Shown here piece by piece: positions 12,411 through 24,000 of a stretch of DNA of 64,000 nt; within the stretch, counting starts at the first letter, position 1; each line of letters opens with the position of its first letter. The stretch comes from Erythroxylum novogranatense (Eukaryota > Streptophyta > Magnoliopsida > Malpighiales > Erythroxylaceae), in contig CM057230.1 of assembly GCA_029891385.1 (NCBI GenBank), positions 38,535,858 through 38,599,857 of the forward strand, read 5' to 3'. The notes below the pieces were generated by a model. That model saw only the letters and a program-made list of their open reading frames with translations, had not been told where the DNA came from and ran no database searches. A program made the translations under genes and the position numbers.

Positions 12411-12531
12411 GGTATCAGAGAAAGAGAGTAAGTGGTAAGTTATATTTAGTTGGGTCCCGGATCCGACATCTGAGGTATCAGAGCAAGTGTGACAGTGGTA
12501 AGTATATGCAGTTTGGAGAAGGGATCCGACA
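12411..12531 (+). repeat. Tandem ~63-bp units with PBS-like motif at end of gypsy-1 LTR
   Basis: Two tandem units start at GGTATCAGAG 12411-12420 and GGTATCAGAGC 12474-12484. Each then has AGTGGTAAGT and ends in GGATCCGACA (12468 and 12531). GGTATCAGAGC matches the core of the initiator tRNA-Met primer-binding site, which normally lies just outside an LTR. Confidence 0.75.
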
Positions 12532-12831
12532 ATTATTGTACGTTCTTCCAAAGGCTTTCAATCCATTGACAATTGTTTGAAATCTTCCAAACATTTGATC
12601 AATAGATTCTTCATCCTTCATCTTAAAAAGCTCGTACTGGTGCACAAGAATGCTTATCTTAGATTCTTTGACTTGGTTTGTGCCTTCATGAGCGATGGAC
12701 AGTGTGTCCCACATCTCCTTCGCAGTGTCGCATCCGTGAACTTTGTCATATTCACTCCTGCTAAGGGCACACGTCAAGAAAAACTTCGCTTTAGAGTTGA
12801 GTTGAATTCTCGACTTTTGGTCAGCCGTCCA
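12532..12831 (-). pseudogene. Copia C gag, downstream fragment
   Basis: Minus-strand piece of a Ty1/copia gag polyprotein. It reads CALSRSEYDKVHGCDTAKEMW, then VKESKISILVHQYELFKMKD and IDQMFGRFQTIVNGLKAFG, the conserved core of plant copia gag (UBN2-type domain). It begins at the gypsy-2 target duplication and is cut at 12531 by gypsy-1. It is the direct continuation of the gag start at 24649-24851, interrupted by gypsy-2. The rest of copia C probably lies left of the window beyond gypsy-1. Confidence 0.88.
12827..12831 (+). repeat. Target-site duplication of gypsy-2, left (GTCCA)
   Basis: GTCCA immediately before the LTR start at 12832 is repeated at 24649-24653 right after the 3' LTR. A perfect 5-bp duplication, the usual size for this class, shows that gypsy-2 is one integration event. 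Confidence 0.93.
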
Positions 12832-15800
12832 TGTAACATCCCATCTCCTATAGGAAAGGGTATTTTGGTATATTGGGACGGGTTAGAGGTATTAAATTAT
12901 ATCTCGGCATGAACATACAGCATATAGCCTCTATGATTAATGACTGGTTGCACATGCACATAGTATACATGCATTCATGACATTTTAAAACAGGTTTCAA
13001 ATTGAGTTTCTTTGTGAAATTTATGGAAAATGGTGTTTGAAAAATTATTTGGAGTGCGCCATAAATTTTTGTCTATTTTAAGGAATTTTTAGGAATTTTT
13101 CTGGATTTTTCCGGAGAAAATTCCTAGACCGGAAAAATCGCCAAGTGGTGAACCGGTCGATTTTTGGTAGCGAAAATTTCTACCCAATGACACTGTAATA
13201 TTGGGTATATTATTTTGGGATTGAAATTGGGGTCAATTGAGTTGATTGGGTTAGTTTTTGATCTGGATTAAAGAAATATTACTTTGACTTTTCTTTCAAT
13301 ATGGGGACCAATCAAATTTAGCCACCAAAACCATCATTTAATGCTTCCTTACCATCTCTCTCGTTAACCTAATGAAATACCTAAGGAAAACACTACATAT
13401 TGCTTGCTTTTCATTAAAACCAAATCCTCTCTTTAAACTTCTCCATCATCATCGATTTTACTTCTTTTTGTTCATCTTTCTCCACAAATTCAAAATATGT
13501 CTTATCTCTTATTACATCAAAGTTAGATGATGAGGTGATGCATGCTTGGTCTTGGTAGAAGTAGTTAGAAAGCATAGGAAAGAATTGAAGAGAAGAAGTG
13601 AGGATTGGAAGCTTGATAGGTAAGGTTCTTTTAAGTTTTTGTTTTAATGATGTTTATGATGCTTAATATATGGAAACAAAGTATGGAATTGTGTATATGT
13701 GTGCTGCCAATTTTGTGTCATTGTAGAAGTGTATGTTGTGATGACTTTGGGGTTGAATTAGAGGTAGGAATGGATGCTTAGTGATATGTTATTGATGTAA
13801 GAAGTGATAGAAGTTAGGTTGTTGATGAAAGCTGGAAATTGAGTTTTGACCTATTGGAATGTTTTGATCATAACTAATTGTATAGGTAAGCAAATGAGGT
13901 GAGGTTTGTGCCCAAGTAAACTTTGGGATGTTGGCTTCAATTTAGTGTGAAATAGGTGTTGTGAAATTGTAATGTTAGAAGGTCGAAAATTTACATGGAA
14001 AGTTACTATTTTATTGCCTATGAACAGTAACCGACACTATGACCTGATTATTTTGCTGATTTTTATAAATTTATTGATATGAAATTTGGGAAAATGGTCT
14101 GCATGAAAGTTGTAGCATATTGAGTTAGCTTTCCATTTCCACTTATCTTGCTATTTTTCGAGTTGTATATTAGGAGTTATGGCCTGATAACTATTGACTG
14201 TTGTTATGTATTGAGTGAAACCTAGCTGGATTAGCAAATGTGGTGTACATTCTGTTTTGGAGTAATTTTAGTAATTTTTGTGAACTGAACTGGTTTTAGG
14301 GGTCTACTGAAGAGTTTTAGATGATACATTGATCTTGGAAATGATATATGGCTTATAATTTTTTGGAAATCAGATGTGGAGATATGGAATTTCAAAAGCT
14401 GAACCTACATTGTGATGTTATGTGCTGATTAGGTCAGAAACTTGCATAACATATTTGAAACTTTAGAGGCTGAATTGGAGTTTGGTTATTTCAGGAAGAA
14501 TTTAAGTTTGAAGATTTATCTTTTCAGGGACATAAATTTTGGATTTTTCTGACTTGTGTACAGGGAGTTATGCTTGTTATAAGTGTACTGCTCAAATTGA
14601 ATGATTTCAGGGACAGCAACATTGGGTGAATTAATTGACTTGTTTAGCAATGGAATTTGATTTTAGGTTGTTCATGAAAGTTGTAGATGACATTGTGATC
14701 TTGATGAGCATATTTATTGTGCAATTTTTGACTGAACAGAATGAGAGTTACTAGAGTTACCATGTGCTGTTCTGTTTTAAGAGGTATAGACTAGGCAGCA
14801 TCTTTGATTGGATTTTTGACACCCTTAGGGGTGGAATTGATTTTTATGGTCTTCTTGAGAATTGTAGAAGGTTTTATGATCTTTCCAATGAGATATAGTT
14901 GGTAATTTTCTAAATTGTGTGCAATGGGTTATTGGTGTTGAAAGTTGGCTTGAAATCAAGAAATTAAAGAAGGGAATAAGGGTTAGGTATATATATAGAT
15001 ATTAATTGTTTACATTGACTTTTGGTTTCTTTTGTCAATTTCTTTTCCGTCCGACGTCCGATTGACCTGATTCTTGAGGCATCGGATTTGTGACACAGTG
15101 AATTTCATTTTATGAGAAATTGAGAATTTTTAGACGGGAAATTGACGTGACCTCGGATAACGGAACATTTAATCACTGTTTTATTTAATTGGGGACCTAT
15201 AGAGGTCCGAATTACGCACCGACAGCGCCTATAGTTTTCTAATTTTTTTAGACGGATTTTTAAGATGGGAAAATTTTAGGTTAGGGCCGGGAATGCCATG
15301 AACATGCATTATACACGTTTTAGTTATTCCATGTGCATTATTTGGTCATTCTAACTATACAGTTAGTAATGTGAACCTATTGTATTTGCTATAGAGGCTC
15401 AGTTGGACCGTAGATCCACGGACATAACAGAGACTTCCCGGCATTAGCTCGGAAGTTATTAGGTGAGTAACCTAGATGGTTCCTCAATTATTATTTGGTT
15501 ATATTTCGTACTTATACAACTGTGGAGATAATGGATGGGAATATGTGTGTTTGATTTTGATTGATTTCGGACCATGGGTGTCTGAAATTTTTGGTATGAG
15601 ATATCGAAGTGTTATATGTGATCTTCATGTGATTACTTGGAAATGACTTATGGGAATATGTTAAATGGGAATCGGTTATGGTGTGGATTTGGACATTTGC
15701 ATTCATACATAATTGCATGATCGAATTGGCAGTTGTGACCAGAGCAGCCAACGAGAGCTTTAAGCTCAACGTGATTGGGCCTTGAGTCCACAGTGATTTA

Positions 15801-16416
15801 GAGCCTATGGCTCACCGATTAATGCGCCCTTTAAGGGACAGTTTCAGGCGCTCAGTCACAACAATGAATTAAATTGGAAAAGCGTCTCATACACATTTCA
15901 TGTGCATTTGAATTGGGTTCTTTTGATTGATAATCATGTGGTACTTCTGAATGTGTTTGAGTGATATAACTATGTGAATTCTGTGTATATGCATGAATTG
16001 GGTGAACCATCGATGATGGTTCCTCACTGAGTTCATAAACTCACCCAAATTGCAAATTATTTTTCAGACCGAGATAGTAGACTCATAGCTCGGAGGACTT
16101 TTCCCCGTGTAGATTGAGTTGGCAAGAGAAGTTATGGCACGCAGGTGGGTCAGCTGACACTTTTTGGAAGGATGACCTAGCTAGCTTTTTTTTTGGAACA
16201 TGTATAGAACCTATCAGTTGTATAATTTACTGCTTTGAGGTTATGCAATGAAAATTTTATGGTTTCAAAAAATTAGTGAATTTCATATTAATGCTTTATG
16301 ATACTTGGATGCCATGTGGAGTGTCAGTTTGTTTGTAGCGCACCCTTATCGTCGGGTGTGTATCGGAATGACCTACGGGCGTCCCGGTACATATCCTATG
16401 ATATGGGGGTGCTACA
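12832..16416 (+). repeat. Gypsy-2 5' LTR (3.59 kb)
   Basis: Starts TGTAACATCCC and ends GGTGCTACA just before the primer-binding site. It matches 21053-24648 almost base for base. It holds degenerate repeated units of roughly 165-205 bp (landmarks near 14101, 14307, 14506, 14671 and 14851) and a hairpin-rich block at 15725-15865. The transcript start cannot be fixed by eye. Confidence 0.93.
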
Positions 16417-16421
16417 TTAGG

Positions 16422-16433
16422 TGGTATCAGAGC
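16422..16433 (+). promoter_or_regulatory. Gypsy-2 primer-binding site
   Basis: TGGTATCAGAGC, the complement of the 3' end of plant initiator tRNA-Met, lies 5 bp after the 5' LTR. It primes minus-strand cDNA synthesis. Confidence 0.93.
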
Positions 16434-16510
16434 ATGATTTGGCATCTGTTGGGACTAGAACATAATTAGGCTTGAATTATTGTGAGAAATGCAAAAACTG
16501 ATTAGAGTTC

Positions 16511-17348
16511 TTGTTTGGTTATAGGTCAACCGTATTCGGTGATCAGATAGATCAACCAGCTGACCAGGGATCTGTTGGAGCTAGCAGAGAGTCCTCGGTG
16601 CCTCGATCTGAGGAGTTACCTCCTAGAGTTCCCGTGAGACGGGAGAGGAGATACGATTTTCTTTGCGTGGCGGTTGTCGACTTATGGCGATCTGAGACCC
16701 TTACCGAGGTCGAGAGTTGGTGGAGAGGCGAGAGAGTTCTCGACAGATGGATGCGAACTGATGAGAGGTTCGATTATGCGATATCTCTTCTGCAGGCCCG
16801 GCTTATACATGGTGGAAGGCATTCCGGCGGTACCACTGTGCCTTCTATGACACAGGCAGATTTTACGAGGGCTTTCAGAGATAACTATATGCCCAAGGTG
16901 TATCTGGAAATGAAGATCAGGAATTCTTGGAGTGAGACAGGTAGGATGTGATGGCAGAGTCGAGGTGAGGTTTAATGAGTTAATGGGGTATCTGACTCTG
17001 TGGTTTCTCTTGAGATGAGATAGGTGCCGGAGGTTTGAGATGGGGCTGAATTTGGAGATCCGTGCCGGTTTGGCCCGATCTGATATGGGCTCCTTTATAG
17101 AGTTGAGAGCTGCTGCTGTGAGAGTAGAGCAGATAGTGAGACAGAGACAGTCAGAGATGGGTCAGGGGTCCAGAGGGAAGAGAGTTAGTGACGGTCGAGG
17201 CTCTGGTAGGAGTTTTAGCGAGGGCGAGAGCGGGACCTTTAGATCTTCGGGAGGATCCAGACGGTCGAGGTTTGGACGAGAGGAGATTTGTACAGGTGGC
17301 GATGGCGGTGGTAGTGGCAGAGGTTTTGGGCGATTCCCCATTCTGTGA
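16511..17348 (+). pseudogene. Gypsy-2 gag (broken)
   Basis: Two open pieces with a gap at 16952-17039 carry a chromovirus-type gag. The first includes VPVRRERRYDF, LTEVESWWRGERVLDRWM and FTRAFRDNYMPKVY, which match the capsid retrotransposon-gag fold. The second includes GLNLEIRAGLARSDMGSFIEL and a glycine/arginine/serine-rich linker. Stops at 16949-16951 and 17346-17348 and shifts between the pieces prevent one reading frame. The initiator is uncertain because the frame upstream of 16511 is also damaged. Confidence 0.8.
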
Positions 17349-17859
17349 GCACACTGTGAGAAGAGGCACTTTGGAGAGTGTTGGCGATTGACTGGAGCTT
17401 GCCTTAAATGCGGCTCCATGGATCATCAGATTCGGGATTGCCCAGCTACTTTGGGAGCTCAGTCTGCGGGTAGTGGCTGGCAAGGGAGTAGTACCACTTG
17501 TCTGCAGAGTAGAGTGGGTGGATCCGGCGTGGATCGATCTGAGGGGCCGAGTAGAGGCAGAGGTCGGTGAGGGATCCTTTAGGCGGACCGAGGGTGGGGG
17601 CACCACCACGCCTCGAGCCGAGTTTATGCCATGACGAGACAGAGGCCCAGATTCCCGATGTTGTAGTGGTATGCTTCTCATCTATGATATTGAGGCATTT
17701 GCATTCTTGGATCCCGGATCCGCATTCTTTATTGCACCTCATATGGCATGTAGATTGCATGGAGATAGGGAGATATTACGGTATGGGCTAGAGGTGAGTA
17801 CACCTCTAGGTACTACTCTTGCATTGGGAGAGGTTCAGAGGATGCTCGATCCAGATTGA
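17349..17859 (+). pseudogene. Gypsy-2 CCHC knuckle and protease (broken)
   Basis: The knuckle CLKCGSMDHQIRDC (C-x2-C-x4-H-x4-C) lies at about 17400-17442. The protease follows in another frame: GMLLIYDIEAFAFLDPGSAFF, with DPGS in the place of the usual D(T/S)G active site, then HMACRLHGDREILRYG. The sequence stops at 17857-17859. The altered active site and frameshifts argue that it is inactive as read; a local base error could also produce the change. Confidence 0.78.
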
Positions 17860-17971
17860 TCAGCAAATGTTGAGGCGAGATCTTATAGTATTACCTCGAG
17901 AGAGATCGATGTGATTACGGGATGGATGGTGACGGCCCATAGGGCTATTATGGACTGCTATACCAAGGAGG

Positions 17972-18832
17972 TTGTTTTGGAGTCTCCTGGTCAGCCTAGA
18001 GCAGTGTTCAGAGGAGTCAGTCAGCGATACCGGCCGGATGATCTCTTTCCTTAGTGCCCTGAAATTGATGCAGGGAGGCTGTGAGGCATATCTGGCTCAT
18101 GTGGTTGACACTAGGGTTGAGCAGAGGCTTCAGGATATTCCGTGGTTAGGGAATTTCAGATGTGTTTCTGATGAGCTACTGGGTTTGCCGCGGATCGGAG
18201 ACGAGTTTACTATTGACCTCGTTCTGTCATCGCTCCTATATCTATACCTCCATATAGGATGGCACTGTGGGCGAGGAGGCTGAAGGTTCGATTGCAGGAG
18301 TTCTTGGAGAAGGGTTTATCGGACCTAGTGTCTCACCATGGGAGCTCAGTTTTGTTTGTAAAGAAAAAGGATGGGACTTTGAGGCTGTGCATCGATTACA
18401 GGCAGTTGAATCGGGTGACAGTAAAGAACAAGTATCCACTGCCTAGGATCGATGACTTATTTGATCAGCTACAGGGAGCTCAGGTATTCACCAAGTTAGA
18501 TCTGCGATCTGGTTACTATCAGTTGAAGATTGCAGAGGCCGATGTGCCTAAGAGTGCCTTTGAGGCGGTATGGGCATTTCGAGTTTCTAGTGATGCCGTT
18601 CGGGTTGACTAATGCCCCGGCAGCCTTCATGGCCTTGATGAATAAGGTATTTCAGCCCTACCTGGATCAGTTTGTTATTGTTTTTATTGATGACATTCTA
18701 GTGTATTCGAGGGACAGACAGGAGCATAGTGAGCATTTGAGGATTGTGTTACAGACGATGAGGGAGAGACAGTTATATGCCAAATTGATAAATGTGAATT
18801 TTGGTGGATCAGTGATCTTTTGGGACATATAG
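17972..18832 (+). pseudogene. Gypsy-2 reverse transcriptase (frameshifted)
   Basis: The N-terminal RT linker is recognisable at 18100-18250 though badly shifted. The polymerase then reads [55 protein letters not shown] (first catalytic Asp) in one frame. A frameshift near 18560 moves [15 protein letters not shown] and [15 protein letters not shown] (the catalytic DD near 18690) into the next frame. A further shift near 18820 leads into the RNase H-integrase frame. Confidence 0.92.
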
Positions 18833-20235
18833 TGACTGGAGAGGGTATTCAGGTGGATCCGAGTAAGGTTGAGGCAGTGCTGAAGTGGGAGGCTCCTAGG
18901 AATGTGTCAGAGATTCGGAGTTTCCTCGGATTGGCCGGTTATTACCGGAGGTTTGTCGAGGGGTTTTCATTGATTTCAGCCCCTCTGACAAAGCTTCTGA
19001 GGAAGAATGTGCCATTCAGATGGACTGAGGAGTGTCAGAAGAGCTTTGAGGAGCTCAAACATCGGTTGACTACTGCACCGGTGTTGGCTATTCCATCTGG
19101 GACTGGAGGATTTGAGGTATACAGTGATGCATCGCACCAGGGATTGGGATGTGTTCTGATGCAGCACGGTAGAGTCATTGCCTATGCCTCGAGACAGTTG
19201 AGGTCTCACGAGGTAAACTATCCTGTTCATGATTTGGAGTTAGCTGCAGTTGTATTTGCTCTGAAGATTTGGAGGCATTACCTGTATGGTGAGACTTTTC
19301 AGATCTTCACTGACCACAAGAGTTTGAGATACCTATTGAGCCAGAGAGAGTTGAATTTGAGGCAGAGGAGATGGCTTGAGCTGTTGAAGGACTATGACTG
19401 TACTATCGAGTATCACCCCGGGAAAGCCAATGTAGTGGCAGATGCTCTGAGTAGGAAGTCACATACTAGTACAGCTCAGATTCAGGCAATGAGGTTGCCT
19501 AATTTGATTCAGTTGAGGACTTTGAATGCTCAGATGAATCTGGAGCAGGATGGAGTCTTATTGGCTACTTTGCGACTGAGACCGATGCTACTGGATAGGA
19601 TCAGGAGAGTACAGGACAAGGATCCTGTTTTGGTGAGACTGATTGAGAAGGTAAAAGCTGATTCGAGTTCTGAGTTTGAGTTAAGAGATGAGACTTTATG
19701 GATAGGGCAGAGATTATGTGTGCCTGATGTGGATGATCTGAGGCGAGAGATATTAGAAGAGGCTCATATGGCCGCCTATGCTATACATCCTGGTACTACC
19801 AAGATGTATAACACTCTTAAGCAACATTTCTGGTGGCCTGGCATGAAGAAGCAGGTAGCTGAGTTTGTATCTAGATGTTTGACGTGCCAGCAGGTTAAGG
19901 CTGAGCACCAGGCTCCAGTGGGTAAATTGCATTCGTTGCCTATTCCAGAGTGGAAATGGGAACGAATTACTATGGATTTCATTATGGGTTTGCCCAGGAC
20001 ACCGAGGCAGCACGATGCTATCTGGGTCATAGTGGATCGGTTGACTAAATCGGCCCATTTCTTGCCAGTGAGGGAGAATAATACTATAGATCAGTTGGCC
20101 CAGAAGTATGTGGCAGAGATAGTGAGGCTGCACGGGGTCCCGGTGTCGATAGTGTCAGACAAGGATCCCAGATTTACTTCGAGGTTTTGGCAGAGTCTGC
20201 AGTCTGCTATGGGCACTAGGTTGAACTTGATCTGA
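18820..20235 (+). pseudogene. Gypsy-2 RT end, RNase H and integrase in one 471-codon frame
   Basis: The longest intact coding stretch of the element. Order: [19 protein letters not shown] (RT connection); RNase H with [26 protein letters not shown] and [17 protein letters not shown]; integrase zinc domain [13 protein letters not shown] then [14 protein letters not shown]; core MDFIMGLP (first Asp), [34 protein letters not shown] (second Asp). The frame hits a TGA at 20233-20235 just before the motif with the catalytic Glu. RNase H and the zinc domain look intact, so RNase H could be active if expressed; the integrase is cut short. Confidence 0.93.
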
Positions 20236-20475
20236 GATTTCATCCTCGATGGATGGGCGAGTGAGAGGACCATTAAGACTGTTGAAGATATGCTTCGGGC
20301 ATGTGTATTGGAGTTCAGAGGAGCATGGGATCAGTATTTGGTCTTAATAGAGTTTGCATATAATAACCATTATCACAGTAGCATTGGAATGGCACCTTAT
20401 GAGGCACTGTATGGGCGACCGTGTAGATCGCCGTTGTATTGGGATGAAGAGGGTGTGAGGATGATTGAGGTCTGA
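20236..20475 (+). pseudogene. Gypsy-2 integrase core, remainder
   Basis: Continues the integrase core after the stop. The HPQTDGQSERT-type motif is scrambled (CCTCGATGGATGGGCGAG where gypsy-1 has CCTCAGACGGATGGCCAG at about 8416), leaving only SERTIKT with the catalytic Glu. LRACVLEFRGAWD, FAYNNHYHSSIGMAPYEALYG and CRSPLYWDEEG then read through to a TGA at 20473-20475. The damage at CAG/CTG words matches the pattern seen in the copia elements. Confidence 0.88.
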
Positions 20476-21057
20476 GTGATTAGGGATCTGATGGATAAAG
20501 TGAAACTGATTCGGAGTCGCATCAAGGCGGCTCAGGATAGACAGAAGAGCTATGTGGATCAGCATAGGAGAGAGATGGAGTATAATGTGGGCGATAGAGT
20601 ATTCTTACGGGTGTCACCGTGGCGTGGTGTACTAAGATTCGGCAAGAAGGGTAAGTTAAGCCCTAGGTACATTGGTCCATATGAGATCACTGAGAGGATA
20701 GGACCTTTGGCCTACAGGCTAGCTTTACCGAGTGAGATGTCTCAGTTGCATGACGTCTTCCATGTGAGTATGCTCCGTAGATATCGATCAGATCCGACAC
20801 ATGTGATACCGGCTCAGGAGATTGAGGTGTCTAGTTTTCTGAGTTATGTAGAGGAGCCGATACAGATTGTCGGGACACAGGTGAAACAGTTGAGGAATAA
20901 GAGTATTCCACTGGTGAAGGTTCTCTGGAGGAACCACTCGACTGGGGAAGCTACTTGGGAGACCGAGGAGCATATGAGGAGACAGTATCCTCATCTATTC
21001 GATCAACCAGGTAAGAATTTCGAGGACGAAATTTTTGTTAGGAGGGGAGAATTGTAA
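20476..21057 (+). pseudogene. Gypsy-2 integrase C-terminus with chromodomain
   Basis: Open to the end of the polyprotein. GPY/F-like module FGKKGKLSPRYIGPYEITERIG, then HDVFHVSMLRRYRSD and a chromodomain with SIPLVKVLWRNHSTGEATWE, ending GKNFEDEIF and running into the polypurine tract. It closely resembles the same part of gypsy-1 (8752-9216), so the two elements are related but distinct families with different LTRs. Confidence 0.9.
21041..21052 (+). other. Gypsy-2 polypurine tract
   Basis: GGAGGGGAGAAT directly before the TGTAACATCC start of the 3' LTR; the plus-strand primer site. It overlaps the last codons of the chromodomain frame. Confidence 0.85.
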
Positions 21058-24000
21058 CATCCCATCTCCTATAGGAAAGGGTATTTTGGTATATTGGGAC
21101 GGGTTAGAGGTATTAAATTATATCTCGGCATGAACATACAGCATATAGCCTCTATGATTAATGACTGGTTGCACATGCACATAGTATACATGCATTCATG
21201 ACATTTTTGGCTTAGGTTTCAAATTGAGTTTCTTTGTGAAATTTATGGGAAAATGGTGTTTGAAAAATTATTTGGAGTGCGCCATAAATTGTTGTCTATT
21301 TTAAGGGATTTTTAGGAATTTTCTGAATTTTTCCGGAGAAAATTCCTAGACCGGAAAAATCGCCAAGTGGCGAACCGGTCGATTTTTGGTAGCGAAAATT
21401 TCTACCCAATGGCACTGTAATATTGGGTATATTATTTTGGGATTGAAATTGGGGTCAATTGGGTTGATTGGGTTAGTTTTTGATCTGGATTAAAGAAATA
21501 TTACTTTAACTTTTCTTTCAATATGTGGACCAATCAAATTTAGCCACCAAAACCATCATTTAATGCTTCCTTACCATCTCTCTCGTTAACCTAATGAAAT
21601 AACTAAGGAAAACACTACATATTGCTTGCTTTTTCATTAAAACCAAATCCTCTCTTTAAACTTCTCCATCATCATCGATTTTTACTTCTTTTTTGTTCAT
21701 CTTTCTCCACAAATTCAAAATATCTCTTATCTCTTATTACATCAAAGTTAGATGATGAGGTGATGCATGCTTGGTCTTGGTAGAAGTAGTTAGAAAGCAT
21801 AGGAAAGAATTGAAGAGAAGAAGTGAGGATTGGAAGCTTGATAGGTAAGGTTCTTTTAAGTTCTTTGTTTTAATGATGTTTATGATGCTTAATACATGGA
21901 AACAAAGTATGGGAATTGTGTATATGTGTGCTGCCAATTTTGTGTCATTGTAGAAGTGTATGTTGTGATGACTTTGGGGTTGAATTAGAGGTAGGAATGG
22001 ATGCTTAGTGATATGTTATTGATGTAAGAAGTGATAGAAGTTAGGTTGTTGATGAAAGCTGGAAATTGAGTTTTGATCTATTGGAATGTTTTGATCATAA
22101 CTAATTGTATAGGTAAGCAAATGAGGTGAGGTTTGTGCCCAAGTAAACTTTGGGATGTTGGCTTCAATTTAGTGTGAAATAGGTGTTGTGAAATTGTAAT
22201 GTTAGAAGGTCGAAAATTTACATGAAAAGTTACTGTTTTATTGCCTGTGAACAGTAACCGACACTATGACCTGATTATTTTGCTGATTTTTATAAATTTA
22301 TTGATATGAAATTTGGGAAAATGGTCTTCATGAAAGTTGTAGCATATTGAGTTAGCTTTCCATTTCCACTGATCTTTCTATTTTTCGAGTTGTATATTAG
22401 GAGTTATGGCCTGATAACTATTGACTGTTGTTATGTATTGAGTGAAACCTAGCTGGATTAGCAAATGTGGTGTACATTCTGTTTTGGAGTAATTTTAGTA
22501 ATTTTTGTGAACTGAACTGGTTTTAGGGGTCTACTGAAGAGTTTTAGATGATACATTGATCTTAGAAATGATATATGGCCTATAATTTTTTGGAAATCAG
22601 ATGTGGAGATATGGAATTTCAAAAGCTGAACCTACATTGTGATGTTATGTGCTGATTAGGTCAGAAACTTGCATAACATATTTGAAACTTTTAGAGGCTG
22701 AATTGGAGTTTGGTTATTTCAGGAAGAATTTAATTTTGAAGATTTATCTTTTCAGGGACATAAAGTTTGGATTTTTCTGACTTGTGTACAGGGAGTTATG
22801 CTTGTTATAAGTGTACTGCTCAAATTGAATGATTTCAGGGACAGCAACATTGAGTGAATTAATTGACTTGTTTAGCAATGGAATTTGATTTTAGGTTGTT
22901 CATGAAAGTTGTAGATGACATTGTGATCTTGATGAGCATATTTATTGTGCAATTTTTGACTGAACAGAATGAGAGTTACTAGAGTTACCATGTGCTGTTC
23001 TGTTTTAAGAGGTATAGACTAGGCAGCATCTTTGATTGGATTTTTGACACCCTTAGGGTGGAATTGATTTTATGGTCTTCTTGAGAATTGTAGAGGTTTT
23101 ATGATCTTTCCAATGAGATATAGTTGGTAATTTTCTAAATTGTGTGCAATGGGTTATTGGTGTTGAAAGTTGGCTTGAAATCAAGAAATTAAAGAAGGGA
23201 ATAAGGGTTAGGTATATATATAGATATTAATTGTTTAAATTGACTTTTGGTTTCTTTTGTCAATTTCTTTTCCGTCCGACGTCCGATTGACCTGATTCTT
23301 GAGGCATCGGATTTGTGACACAGTGAATTTCATTTTATGAGAAATTGAGAATTTTTAGACGGGAAATTGACGTGGCCCCGGATAACGGAACATTTAATCA
23401 CTGTTTTATTTAATTGGGGACCTATAGAGATCCGAATTGCGCACCGACAGCGCCTATAGTTTTCTAATTTTTTTAGACGGATTTTTAAGATGGGAAAATT
23501 TTGGGTTAGGGCCGGGAATGCCATGAACATGCATTATACACGTTTTAGTTATTCCATGTGCATTATTTGGTCATTCTAACAATACAGTTAGTAATGTGAA
23601 CCTATTGTATTTGCTATAGAGGCTCAGTTGGACCGTAGATCTACGGACATCGCAGAGACTTCCCGGCATTAGCTCGGAAGTTATTAGGTGAGTAACCTAG
23701 ATGATTCCTCAATTATTATTTGGTTATATTTCGCACTTATACAACTGTGGAGATAATAGATGGGAATATGTGTGTTTGATTTTGATTGATTTCGGACCAT
23801 GGGTGTCTGAAATTTTTGGTATGAGATATCGAAGTGTTATATGTGATCTTCATGTGATTACTTGGAAATGACTTATGGGAATATGTTAAATGGGAATCGG
23901 TTATGGTGTGGATTTGGACATTTGCATTCATACATAATTGCATGATCAGTAATTGGCAGTTGTGACCAGAGCAGCCAACGAGAGCTTTAAGCTCAACGTG

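Larger units (their letters stand above)
1..12531 (+). mobile_element. Gypsy-1: Ty3/gypsy chromovirus, 5' end outside the window
   Basis: A plus-strand LTR retrotransposon whose 5' LTR and primer-binding site lie left of the window. Visible order: leader, gag with one CCHC knuckle, protease, reverse transcriptase, RNase H, integrase, chromodomain, polypurine tract, 3' LTR. The gag-pol order with integrase after RNase H is that of Ty3/gypsy, and the C-terminal chromodomain places it with plant chromoviruses; the long LTR suggests the Tekay/Del group, which is inference. Coding is broken by many stops and frameshifts and by an antisense solo LTR at 1532-5900. Its 3' end abuts a copia gag fragment, so it probably inserted into that copia gag; the other side of the target is off-window, so its duplication cannot be checked. 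Confidence 0.9.
9228..12531 (+). repeat. Gypsy-1 3' LTR
   Basis: About 3.3 kb, starting TGTTAACCCC after the polypurine tract. The right boundary is ambiguous: GGATCCGACA occurs twice, ending at 12468 and 12531, after two tandem ~63-bp units that each contain a primer-binding-site-like GGTATCAGAG. Copia gag sequence begins after 12531, so I place the end there. The LTR holds a cluster of TGTCCGTTAAACGGACA-like palindromes at 11695-11865 and a block shared with the solo LTR at 1532-5900. It encodes nothing recognisable. Confidence 0.75.

Noticed and set aside
15512..15769. Open frame on the minus strand repeated at 23737-24018, looking like a conserved small gene
   Set aside because: Both copies lie at the same place in the two LTRs of gypsy-2, so the repetition comes from the LTR pair and not from a gene.
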